Source: Sedimentisphaerales bacterium
GTDB lineage: Bacteria > Planctomycetota > Phycisphaerae > Sedimentisphaerales > SG8-4
Length of the DNA: 5,652 nucleotides
Direction of reading: 5' to 3'
NCBI GenBank assembly: GCA_016932895.1
Contig: JAFGCA010000356.1
Location: 1 to 5,652, forward strand
Shown here: piece by piece, positions 1 through 5,652 of the stretch
Numbering within the stretch: the first letter of the stretch is position 1
Layout: each line of letters begins with the position of its first letter
Position numbers and translations under genes: made by a program
The notes under the pieces: generated by a model
The model's database searches: none
What the model was told of the DNA's origin: nothing
The model's input: only the letters and a program-made list of their open reading frames with translations

Positions 1-491
1 AACGACAGGGTGCTGTAGCGGTGGAGTTCGTAGAGGAATTGCTGCCCGGCGGCGCCCCAGAGCGGGGTCATGCTCAGGACCATGCTGAGCGTTACCGGGA
101 TGGTCAGAGCGACGACGGCCCAGAAGGCGATCTTTCGGCATCCGACGGAGCGTCGGCCGGGAGAGAAGTCCCCGGGACTAAACGCGTAGCGGCGCCCTTC
201 GAGCAGGGCGACGACGGCCATCATGAATGCGAAGACGCCGCCGAAGGTGACGTGGATCATCAGGAGGTAGCCGTGGACTTTTTCGCCCTCGACGGTGGCT
301 TCGAGGAAGCCGATGGCTCCGAGCAGAACGATACTTGCCGTCAGGATGAACCAGGCAAAAGGCCGAATGATGCGAAGCCACGGACCTGGTTGCACGGCGT
401 CCATGGTTTCGGTGCGGCGAATGATTGCGCGGTGAACGATGATGGCGCCGACCGACGCGATCAGAACGATTGCCGATATGGCCTGAAACAT
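1..491 (-). CDS. Cytochrome b-like polytopic membrane protein, 3'-partial
   Basis: Reading the minus strand from the ATG at 491 gives 163 codons without a stop up to the left edge, so the C-terminus is missing. It begins MFQAISAIVLIASVGAIIVH. Four hydrophobic helices are visible: about 2-24; 40-62 (RPFAWFILTASIVLLGAIGF); 74-97 (GYLLMIHVTFGGVFAFMMAV, then VAL); and 120-141 (KIAFWAVVALTIPVTLSMVL). A further helix appears to start after GQQFLYELHRYSTLS (149-163). Candidate heme b ligands or quinone-site residues are H73 and H80, six residues apart at the start of the third helix (VHGYLLMIH), and H157 in ELHRYS. A His-bearing helical bundle with an HGY...H motif and a later LHR resembles cytochrome b561 or dehydrogenase gamma-subunit folds, but the family is not certain. 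It lies 22 bp downstream of the anchored heptaheme cytochrome, so the two probably form a quinone-linked electron-transfer complex. An alternative is a non-heme membrane subunit. Codon use agrees with its neighbours. Confidence 0.78.
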   Translation of the reverse strand, partial: MFQAISAIVLIASVGAIIVHRAIIRRTETMDAVQPGPWLRIIRPFAWFILTASIVLLGAIGFLEATVEGEKVHGYLLMIHVTFGGVFAFMMAVVALLEGRRYAFSPGDFSPGRRSVGCRKIAFWAVVALTIPVTLSMVLSMTPLWGAAGQQFLYELHRYSTLS

Positions 492-496
492 GGTGT

Positions 497-502
497 TCCT
501 TT
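497..502 (-). promoter_or_regulatory. Ribosome binding site of the cytochrome b-like gene
   Basis: AAAGGA on the minus strand (502-497) sits 5 nt before the ATG at 491. It lies within the 22-bp gap after the cytochrome c stop codon, supporting both the start choice and translation from a shared message. Confidence 0.6.
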
Positions 503-513
503 CCGCCGGGCGG

Positions 514-2451
514 TTATTTTTCGCCACTGAATCGGGCAGCGAGGCGGCGCAGGCCCGCTTGCGTGTAGGCCAGCAGGATCAACAGGAGAAACGCGCAGGC
601 TGCGATGCCGGTGATCTTGAGGTATGGCCTAAAGACGAAGGAGAAGTTGAAGGCCCACCAGTAGAAGCCGTCGAGGCCTTCGAGCTCGTGCATGGTGACG
701 GTCCGGCCCTGGTCGGCGGCGACGGGGGTGTGGATGTCCACTTTGCCGAAGAAGGTGGGGTTGTCCGTGGTGTGGCACTCGTCGCAACCTTTGGCGCCCA
801 GCGAGTCGGAGGCGGAGCGGACGTTGTGGCCGACGGGCCAGCTGTAGGGCTTCGCGGCGGGATGCTCGGTGGTTTCAAGCTTGCCGGGTTCGCTCAGTTG
901 GTACAATTTTCCGCCGGCGACATAGACGGGTTCGCCTTCACCGTCGGCCTGCAATTGTGTCAGCACCTGCGCGATCTGCTCGTGCGAAAGTGGCTTGAAG
1001 CGGTCGTGGAGGAATTCATCGGCTTGAGGCTGCGTCTCAGTTTCTTCTTGGGGATCAGCCTGGGCGAGGATATCCGCCGCGGCGCCTTGAACATCGGTCG
1101 GGGGAATTGGTGCGACCTGTTCGCCGTCGAGCCGGCCCCAATACGCGGGCCAGATGAGCCGGACGGGGCCGAGCCTGCCGTCAGCGTGCTGGGCGAGGAC
1201 GCCGCCGGCGACGTAAGGCAGATCGACTTCGAGCCGATGCCGGCCGTGCAGGCCTAACGCGTGAAGGCGTGAGGTTCCTACAAGCGGGGCCTGTGCCTGG
1301 GGGCGTGGCCCGCTGTGGCAGGCGGTGCAGGTCATCTTCTCAAAGTGGACGAGCGGGATGCCTTTGTGCACCGGCCGGGGCGCGCCGAGGCGGCCAACCG
1401 TGGCATGGGATGCTTCTTCGGGCCAGCCTTCGCCGAGGTGGCAGCCGACGCAGGTGAGCGTGGCGACGGAGGGGTCTTTACCGGGCTCGTCGGCCTCGCC
1501 CGGGTAGCCGCGGACAATGGCGTGATCCTGGCCGTTGCGGTGGCAGTCGGCGCAGACCAAACCGGCGGCGAGGTGTATGTCTTCGTCGCGTTTCCACTCG
1601 TCCGTCCACTCGTCGCCGTCCTGCACGTGGGCCGAATGGCAGAAGTAGCAGCGATTGGCGTCGGGTTTTTGAGCGATGTCGAAGTAGACCTTGTTGTCGG
1701 CGTTGAAACGCGAGAGGTCGTACCTGGTCTCGGGAGGATTCCCGCCGGCGCCGCCCATGAAGATGTCGTACGTGGCCGGGAGTGTCATGGCCAGACCGGA
1801 GACGCCGGCGAGGCCGCTGCCGGCCGCGGCAGCCCAGCGGAAGTTCTCGCGAGCGACCTGGAGGGCCGTTTCGCTGGCATCCTGGCGGAAGTCGACGTTA
1901 TGGCAGGTCAGGCAATCGACGGGCCACTCGCCCGAAACTTCGAATCGGTCCATGCCGGCGTCGCTGTCCGAGTACAGATGGCCGAAGTTGCCGCCAGGCA
2001 TGTGGCGGCCGAACTGTTTGATCATGCCCCACGCGTCGAGGCCGACCTCTTCCGGGCGAAAGGCGCCTTTCCAGCCGCGAGCCGAGACGGGCGCCTGCGT
2101 TCGCGTGGCGCGATCGACGTAGACCCACGGCTCACCGACACGACCGGCCGGTGCGTCGCCGGTCGCGGAATTGAAATGCCATCCGGAGGCTATGGCGGCG
2201 TAGTCGTGGCACTCGCCGCAAGTCAACCGCGTGGAAAAGGGCATGGCGGGATCGTCGTCCGGCTGGACCTGCATCTTATCGCCGAGGAAGTCCTCGTAAT
2301 ACAGCTCGATCAGATGCACCGCTTGGGTGTGACTGCCTTCCTTGATGGCGCCGATCAGTTCCTCCTCAGCGGCGGGTTCGAGTTGTGCCATGCAAGGCAC
2401 AGCCGCGCATAGCAACCAGGTCGCCAGTGACAATCGCAACACCGGTTTCAT
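514..2451 (-). CDS. Membrane-anchored heptaheme cytochrome c
   Basis: A complete 645-aa multiheme c-type cytochrome, counted from the ATG at 2451. It starts with a Sec signal peptide (MKPVLRLSLATWLLCAAVPCMA, split as residues 1-12 and 13-22) and probable cleavage before Q23. Seven CXXCH heme sites are present: CGECH (78-82), CLTCH (180-184), CYFCH (268-272), CADCH (300-304), CVGCH (334-338), CTACH (375-379) and CDECH (556-560). Four sit close together (268-379). The last stands alone after a 181-residue gap containing a Gln/Glu-rich linker (about 464-479). A single hydrophobic helix (about 611-631, ending ACAFLLLILLAYTQ) is followed by a basic tail RRLAARFSGEK. This puts the hemes in the periplasm and the C-terminus in the cytoplasm. 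Expected role: electron transfer, or a multiheme reductase, at the outer face of the inner membrane. No specific enzyme family is assignable with certainty; hydroxylamine oxidoreductase or nitrite reductase signatures such as CXXCK are absent. The gene follows the oxidoreductase by 78 bp and precedes the b-type subunit by 22 bp. TAA stop at 514-516. Confidence 0.93.
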   Translation of the reverse strand: MKPVLRLSLATWLLCAAVPCMAQLEPAAEEELIGAIKEGSHTQAVHLIELYYEDFLGDKMQVQPDDDPAMPFSTRLTCGECHDYAAIASGWHFNSATGDAPAGRVGEPWVYVDRATRTQAPVSARGWKGAFRPEEVGLDAWGMIKQFGRHMPGGNFGHLYSDSDAGMDRFEVSGEWPVDCLTCHNVDFRQDASETALQVARENFRWAAAAGSGLAGVSGLAMTLPATYDIFMGGAGGNPPETRYDLSRFNADNKVYFDIAQKPDANRCYFCHSAHVQDGDEWTDEWKRDEDIHLAAGLVCADCHRNGQDHAIVRGYPGEADEPGKDPSVATLTCVGCHLGEGWPEEASHATVGRLGAPRPVHKGIPLVHFEKMTCTACHSGPRPQAQAPLVGTSRLHALGLHGRHRLEVDLPYVAGGVLAQHADGRLGPVRLIWPAYWGRLDGEQVAPIPPTDVQGAAADILAQADPQEETETQPQADEFLHDRFKPLSHEQIAQVLTQLQADGEGEPVYVAGGKLYQLSEPGKLETTEHPAAKPYSWPVGHNVRSASDSLGAKGCDECHTTDNPTFFGKVDIHTPVAADQGRTVTMHELEGLDGFYWWAFNFSFVFRPYLKITGIAACAFLLLILLAYTQAGLRRLAARFSGEK

Positions 2452-2463
2452 CAAGGGGACTCG

Positions 2464-2471
2464 CCTTTCTT
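2464..2471 (-). promoter_or_regulatory. Ribosome binding site of the cytochrome c gene
   Basis: On the minus strand the purine-rich AAGAAAGG (2471-2464) is the only Shine-Dalgarno-like sequence near the start. It lies 12 nt before the ATG at 2451 and 9 nt before an in-frame TTG at 2454, immediately adjacent to that ATG. Spacing slightly favours the TTG and codon preference favours the ATG. The two choices differ by one residue and do not alter the signal peptide. Confidence 0.45.
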
Positions 2472-2529
2472 CTTTGCCGGGCGCCGCCGAGTGCTTTTCA
2501 TATCCGGTCGACGCCTGCCGGAGGAATCG

Positions 2530-3930
2530 TCACGCGTGGAATTCGTCGGGCGTAAACGTCAGCTTCTTCTCAGCGGCGACAGCATCGTTTACCTTGAGCA
2601 CGGTGACGGCGGTCTCGTAGCCGATCTCGGCCGGGCAGTTGAGTTTTTCCTCGCCGCGAACCGCCGCAAAGAAGTTCTCCAGGTGCGGCTGGTGGGCCAG
2701 TTTGTCCATCGTCGAGAGCAGGTGATACTGTGGCGGCTTGGGCGATTCGCGGACGTCTGTGACGCCTGCTTCCTTTTCAGCAGGCTCGGGGGCCGGCTGC
2801 TCGACGAGCTCGACGTAGCCCTTCTTGACGAACGGCTCCCATTCCGTCGAATCGAGCCAGCCTTCGCGGTAGATGTCATTCCAGCCCGAGGCTTCGGAGA
2901 TCACAAGCGTGCCGTGATCGCCCTGGAAGGCCTCATGGTAGCCGAAGTAGCTGTTGGTGGTGCCGGTCTTGTAGATGGCCCGCACCTTGCCGGCCTTGGT
3001 CTCGTATTCGTAGATCGCCATGACCGTGTCGTACCATTCGCGGTCGGTCCAGTAGTCGGTGCCGCCATTGGCCTGGACGCTGACGGGCTGGGCATTGAGG
3101 AACCAGTTGAAGACGTCGATCTGGTGCGAGCCCAGGTCGACGATTGGGCCGCCGCCGAGACCCTTGTACCAGCGCCAGTTGCGGAACTGGTCCATGCTCT
3201 CATACCCGTATTTCTCCAGCGTCGCCTGGTCGATCTCATATCGCGGGTTGGTGGTGATCCACTCGCAAGCCTCCCGGCTGCGATTCCACTGCCCGCAGGC
3301 CGTGGTGATGCGGTTGAGCATGTTCGTTTCCTGGATGATCTTATCGTAGGCGAACAAATAGCGAGGGTTGCTGCGCCGCTGGTGGCCGATCTGCAGGAGC
3401 TTGCCCGTGCGCTTTTGGGCCTCGACCATCTTGCGGGCGCCCTCGAGCGTGTTGGACATTTCCTTCTCGCAGTAGACATGCAGGCCGGCTTCGAGGCAGG
3501 CCACCGTATGCTCGCTGTGCCAGAAGTCCGGCGTCGCGATAATGACGGCGTCGAGGTCTTTTTCCTTGGCGAGCATTTCCTTGTAGTCGACGTATCCGCG
3601 TGCTTCGTGTTTGACGCGTTGGAGCAGCCGGGTCATTCGCCGGAGGTTGTAGCTTTCCCAGATGTCGCACACGGCCTGGAAGCGGATGCCGGGGATGTTT
3701 GTGGCGGCTTCCATCAGTACGCCGCCCTCGGCGCCGGCGCCCAGCAGGGCCACATTGATCTGGTCCTTGCCGGGGGCCGCTTGGCCGAACGCCACCGGCG
3801 TGAGCATCAACCCCGCCCCGGCGGCGGCACTCTGGCGGAGAAACGTCCGGCGGTCGATCCCTCGGCCTGCCGGTTCGATGGTCGTATTGGCCGTGCTCTG
3901 TGTTGTGTCGTGCGTGTCCAGTTTGGTCAT
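2530..3930 (-). CDS. Tat-exported Gfo/Idh/MocA family oxidoreductase
   Basis: A complete 466-aa NAD(P)-dependent oxidoreductase of the family acting on sugars, inositols and their derivatives. The ATG at 3930 has GGAGGA at 3947-3942, 11 nt upstream. A Tat signal is clear: twin arginine in RRTFLRQSAAAGAG (27-40), a hydrophobic stretch to about 48, and likely cleavage near AFGQA (47-51), which predicts export. The Rossmann fold follows with INVALLGAGAEG (58-69), acidic residue D89 in VCDIW after the second strand, and IIATPDFWH (130-138). The usual EKP loop reads EKE (155-157, in CEKEMSNT). The C-terminal domain carries the expected GGGPIVDLGSHQIDVFNWF (259-277), with D265, H269 and D272 in catalytic-type positions. 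A Pro/Glu-rich insertion at about 370-400 sits late in the C-terminal half. Exported members of this family are abundant in Planctomycetota and Bacteroidota; glucose-fructose oxidoreductase of Zymomonas is an exported member that retains its cofactor. The substrate cannot be inferred. The gene heads a probable operon with the cytochrome genes. Confidence 0.93.
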   Translation of the reverse strand: MTKLDTHDTTQSTANTTIEPAGRGIDRRTFLRQSAAAGAGLMLTPVAFGQAAPGKDQINVALLGAGAEGGVLMEAATNIPGIRFQAVCDIWESYNLRRMTRLLQRVKHEARGYVDYKEMLAKEKDLDAVIIATPDFWHSEHTVACLEAGLHVYCEKEMSNTLEGARKMVEAQKRTGKLLQIGHQRRSNPRYLFAYDKIIQETNMLNRITTACGQWNRSREACEWITTNPRYEIDQATLEKYGYESMDQFRNWRWYKGLGGGPIVDLGSHQIDVFNWFLNAQPVSVQANGGTDYWTDREWYDTVMAIYEYETKAGKVRAIYKTGTTNSYFGYHEAFQGDHGTLVISEASGWNDIYREGWLDSTEWEPFVKKGYVELVEQPAPEPAEKEAGVTDVRESPKPPQYHLLSTMDKLAHQPHLENFFAAVRGEEKLNCPAEIGYETAVTVLKVNDAVAAEKKLTFTPDEFHA

Positions 3931-3982
3931 GGTCCGCTCTGTCCTCCGTATCTGTCATTTCCCCCGGTATAAGCCATCTACG

Positions 3983-4005
3983 CGGGGCGGGTACGTAAAG
4001 CCCCG
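3983..4005 (-). other. Short hairpin in the mRNA leader of the oxidoreductase gene
   Basis: CGGGGC (3983-3988) and GCCCCG (4000-4005) can form a 6-bp all-G/C stem with an 11-nt AT-containing loop. It lies between the candidate promoter and the ribosome binding site, so it would be in the transcribed 5' leader. No U-run follows on the minus strand, which argues against an intrinsic terminator. It could affect mRNA stability or be a chance G/C match in GC-rich DNA. Confidence 0.22.
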
Positions 4006-4029
4006 TCGATCCCCCGGTTCCAAGGTCAT

Positions 4030-4058
4030 ATTATGCACATTTCGTGCAATATTCGCAA
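4030..4058 (-). promoter_or_regulatory. Candidate sigma70-type promoter for the oxidoreductase-cytochrome operon
   Basis: Read on the minus strand, a -35-like TTGCGA (4058-4053) is followed by exactly 17 bp and a -10-like CATAAT (4035-4030). These match the TTGACA and TATAAT consensus at 4/6 and 5/6 positions. The segment is strikingly AT-rich within a GC-rich window. It lies about 100 bp upstream of the oxidoreductase ATG, implying a leader of roughly 90 nt. It is the only good promoter-like sequence I see between the genes. Use of this consensus by the host's housekeeping sigma factor is assumed, not shown. Confidence 0.5.
4034..4048. promoter_or_regulatory. Inverted repeat TGCAC-N5-GTGCA, possible operator
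   Basis: A perfect 5-bp dyad (4034-4038 and 4044-4048) is separated by 5 bp. It is flanked by AT-rich sequence that extends the symmetry imperfectly (TTA before it, ATATT after it). It lies in the spacer of the candidate promoter and shares two bases with the -10 element. That placement would let a dimeric DNA-binding protein block RNA polymerase. No regulator gene is present in the window, so the ligand and protein are unknown. A 5-bp arm can occur by chance; the position is what makes it notable. Confidence 0.35.
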
Positions 4059-4137
4059 CCAGATTCCCCGGCGGGCGAGCCCTGGTCGGTCCGGGCGGCC
4101 GGGGCGGCTGCGGCGACGGCTCTGCCCCGCTGCTGCC

Positions 4138-5652
4138 CTAGCCCAACTGCTCGAGGATCTTCAGGCCTGCCTGTTTGGCCTGGTCGTTGCGGACAAGGTC
4201 CACCGCCCGGCGAAGGGCCTTCCGCGTAGCCTCGGGCGCATCCTTGGCGGTATGTTCGGCAATGGAGATCACCGCCACGGCCGCTTCTTCCTGCAACGCC
4301 GCTTCGTCGAGGTATTCCGCCGCCATCTCCAGGGCTTCCACCGACTCCATCGTTGCCAGACCCGCCAGAACACCCTTTCGTTCGTTTGCGTTGGGAGCCA
4401 GCGCCGCTGCCTGTCGATACAGGGCCACCTGTTGGGACGCAGACGAGTTCGACAGGGGGATCATCCGGACAAAACCGCGGAACGCCAGGATCTTGTCCTT
4501 GCTGTCCGTCGCTTGCTCGGCCACAGTCGCCAGGTCCGCCGTCGGCTCCGCCGTGGGCCATGCCGCGAGTCCCCGCAGGGCGGCCTCTCGCACCGCGGCC
4601 GTGGCGTCCTGGAGCCCCTGCCGCAGCGCCCCCAGCGATGCGCTGGTGGGAAGGTCCGCCAACACGCGCAGCAGAGCAGCCCGCACTTCCGGGTCCTGGG
4701 CCCGCTGCCACGCCGCCAGCACCGGCGCCGTCGCATCGTCCGTCGACGAGGCCTTCTGAGCGGCAGTCACCACCGTATTCTGCGCCTGGCCTCGATCGGC
4801 TGGGTCCGCAGGTGATACCACCAACTCGACCAACGCCGCTACATGCTCGGGCCCAGCGATCTGTCGCAGCACCTTGTAGGCCTCCTTGCGTACCGCAGGA
4901 TTCTCAGCCCTGGCCGCTTGCAGCAATTCTCGCACAGCACCGGTTATATTCCGCGAGCCAATGGCAGTCACCAGCTCCACCTTCGCCTGGCCTTGCAGTG
5001 TAGCGAGCAGACGCAGCACTTCATCGCTGGCGGCATCACCGTCGATCTGGGCCAGCGCGTCCCGAGCCGCCGCCGCTTCGGCGTCTTGTGTTTCGGCGGC
5101 GCGCCTGGCCAGCAGTTCGACTTGTCCCTTGCCCCCGAGTACGCCCAGCGCCTCCAATGCCGCTACACGCACGGTTTCGTCCTCATCGCCTGATGTCTGC
5201 ACGAGTGCCTGCATCACCGCTGGCGTCATGCGGTCCGCTCGATGCTGCGTCAGCGCCGCGAGCATACGCACCTTGTTCTGATTCGACATGCTCTGCATTT
5301 GGCCCGCGGCCTGCTCTATCGCTTCCGTCGTCTCGAGGTCGCCTACCATTGCGATCGCCCCAGCCTGCACGATGGCTTCCTGCGCATCCAACGCCGACAG
5401 GATCCACTCGTCTCGCTGCTGGGCTGACGGGGCCGTTGTTGCCAATCCTCGCAGCGATCCCAGTTGGATCAGCGGCGATTGCGGGGATTCGTACAGCGAG
5501 GCATATACCTCTCGCGCCTGCGAGGTCGCCCCCGCCTTGTGCAGCGATTCGGCGCACGCCAGTAGCCCTTCCGCCACCGCCGCCGCCACGGCTTCGTTTT
5601 CCTGACCGCGTATTTGCCGTCGCGATTGCTGCAATTGCTCCACGGCCGCAGG
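4138..5652 (-). CDS. HEAT-repeat protein, 5'-partial (start outside window)
   Basis: This is an alpha-helical solenoid protein of unknown specific role. The frame stays open through the right edge: the codons before the GTG at 5643 read P-A-A, so that GTG is probably an internal valine and the N-terminus lies outside the window. About 504 codons are visible, ending in TAG at 4138. Degenerate HEAT units of roughly 30-40 residues run along the whole length. Counting from the GTG, typical helices are DETVRVAALEALGVLG (155-170), NPAVRKEAYKVLRQIAG (248-264), DPEVRAALLRVLADLP (317-332) and AAVREAALRGLAAWP (349-363). The composition is rich in Ala, Leu, Glu and Gln. No catalytic motif, transmembrane helix or CXXCH is visible. 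HEAT solenoids usually act as protein-binding scaffolds. In Planctomycetota they often form the C-terminal part of large envelope proteins encoded near Gfo/Idh oxidoreductases and sugar-hydrolase-like genes. Whether this protein has such an N-terminal domain cannot be seen. It is separated from the next gene by 207 bp containing a promoter, so it may be its own transcription unit. Confidence 0.85.
   Translation of the reverse strand, partial: PAAVEQLQQSRRQIRGQENEAVAAAVAEGLLACAESLHKAGATSQAREVYASLYESPQSPLIQLGSLRGLATTAPSAQQRDEWILSALDAQEAIVQAGAIAMVGDLETTEAIEQAAGQMQSMSNQNKVRMLAALTQHRADRMTPAVMQALVQTSGDEDETVRVAALEALGVLGGKGQVELLARRAAETQDAEAAAARDALAQIDGDAASDEVLRLLATLQGQAKVELVTAIGSRNITGAVRELLQAARAENPAVRKEAYKVLRQIAGPEHVAALVELVVSPADPADRGQAQNTVVTAAQKASSTDDATAPVLAAWQRAQDPEVRAALLRVLADLPTSASLGALRQGLQDATAAVREAALRGLAAWPTAEPTADLATVAEQATDSKDKILAFRGFVRMIPLSNSSASQQVALYRQAAALAPNANERKGVLAGLATMESVEALEMAAEYLDEAALQEEAAVAVISIAEHTAKDAPEATRKALRRAVDLVRNDQAKQAGLKILEQLG

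Noticed and set aside
21..530. A 169-codon plus-strand open frame at the left edge.
   Set aside because: The opposite strand encodes a coherent four-helix membrane protein with a good ribosome binding site. The plus product is an Asp/Gly-rich hydrophilic sequence typical of the antisense of hydrophobic coding DNA.
490..1257. A 255-codon plus-strand open frame.
   Set aside because: It is a shadow of the cytochrome c C-terminal half, with no ribosome binding site or recognisable domain.
2392..2394. Lipoprotein lipobox at C20 of the cytochrome c signal peptide (AVPC).
   Set aside because: The residues before the Cys (Pro at -1, no Leu at -3) do not fit a lipobox; ordinary signal peptidase I cleavage after CMA fits better.
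1315..2412. A 365-codon plus-strand open frame opposite the cytochrome c gene.
   Set aside because: The minus strand carries seven CXXCH motifs, a signal peptide and a membrane anchor. The plus-strand product is low-complexity Ala/Gly/Val/Arg and has no motif.
2455..2529. A separate promoter or terminator between the oxidoreductase and cytochrome c genes.
   Set aside because: I found no -35/-10 pair with acceptable spacing and no hairpin with a U-run. The gap holds only a ribosome binding site, so co-transcription is more likely.
2491..3972. A 493-codon open frame on the plus strand covering the whole oxidoreductase gene.
   Set aside because: It is antisense to a gene with clear family motifs and a Tat signal. 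It shows no recognisable domain and is explained by few stops in GC-rich antisense DNA.
4100..4129. Possible terminator after the HEAT-repeat gene: CGGGGC (4100-4105) with GCCCCG (4124-4129).
   Set aside because: A 6-bp stem with an 18-nt loop and no U-run on the minus strand; such pairs are expected by chance in this GC-rich stretch.

Overview
The window is GC-rich and tightly packed. All four recognisable genes lie on the minus strand, so they read from the right edge to the left edge. I found no tRNA, rRNA, CRISPR array, insertion sequence or long repeat. The best guess for the source is a Planctomycetota-type bacterium (PVC group), possibly an anaerobic or facultative lineage. The clues are a HEAT-repeat protein next to a Tat-exported Gfo/Idh/MocA oxidoreductase, a common pairing in that phylum, followed by a membrane-anchored multiheme cytochrome c. 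This is inferred from gene content; no phylogenetic marker is present.

Layout in transcription order: (1) 5652-4138, the C-terminal ~500 residues of a HEAT-repeat protein whose start lies outside the window. (2) 4137-3931, a 207-bp intergenic stretch with a credible sigma70-like promoter (TTGCGA, 17 bp, CATAAT) facing the next genes. A TGCAC-N5-GTGCA dyad sits in its spacer and overlaps the -10. A small hairpin lies in the leader. (3) 3930-2530, a complete 466-aa Gfo/Idh/MocA oxidoreductase with a twin-arginine signal. (4) 2451-514, a complete 645-aa heptaheme cytochrome c with an N-terminal signal peptide and one C-terminal membrane anchor. (5) 491 to the left edge, the first 163 codons of a polytopic, histidine-bearing membrane protein that looks like a cytochrome b-type subunit. 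Its stop lies outside the window.

Genes 3-5 look like one operon: same strand, gaps of 22-78 bp, a Shine-Dalgarno-like site before each, and no convincing terminator between them. The simplest functional reading is an envelope redox module. The b-type membrane protein would exchange electrons between the quinone pool and the membrane-proximal heme of the cytochrome, which passes them to or from its main heme cluster in the periplasm. The exported sugar-type oxidoreductase may share only an expression programme with this module, or may be functionally linked to it. That link is the most interesting open question here. The substrate of the oxidoreductase and the terminal electron donor or acceptor cannot be read from the sequence.
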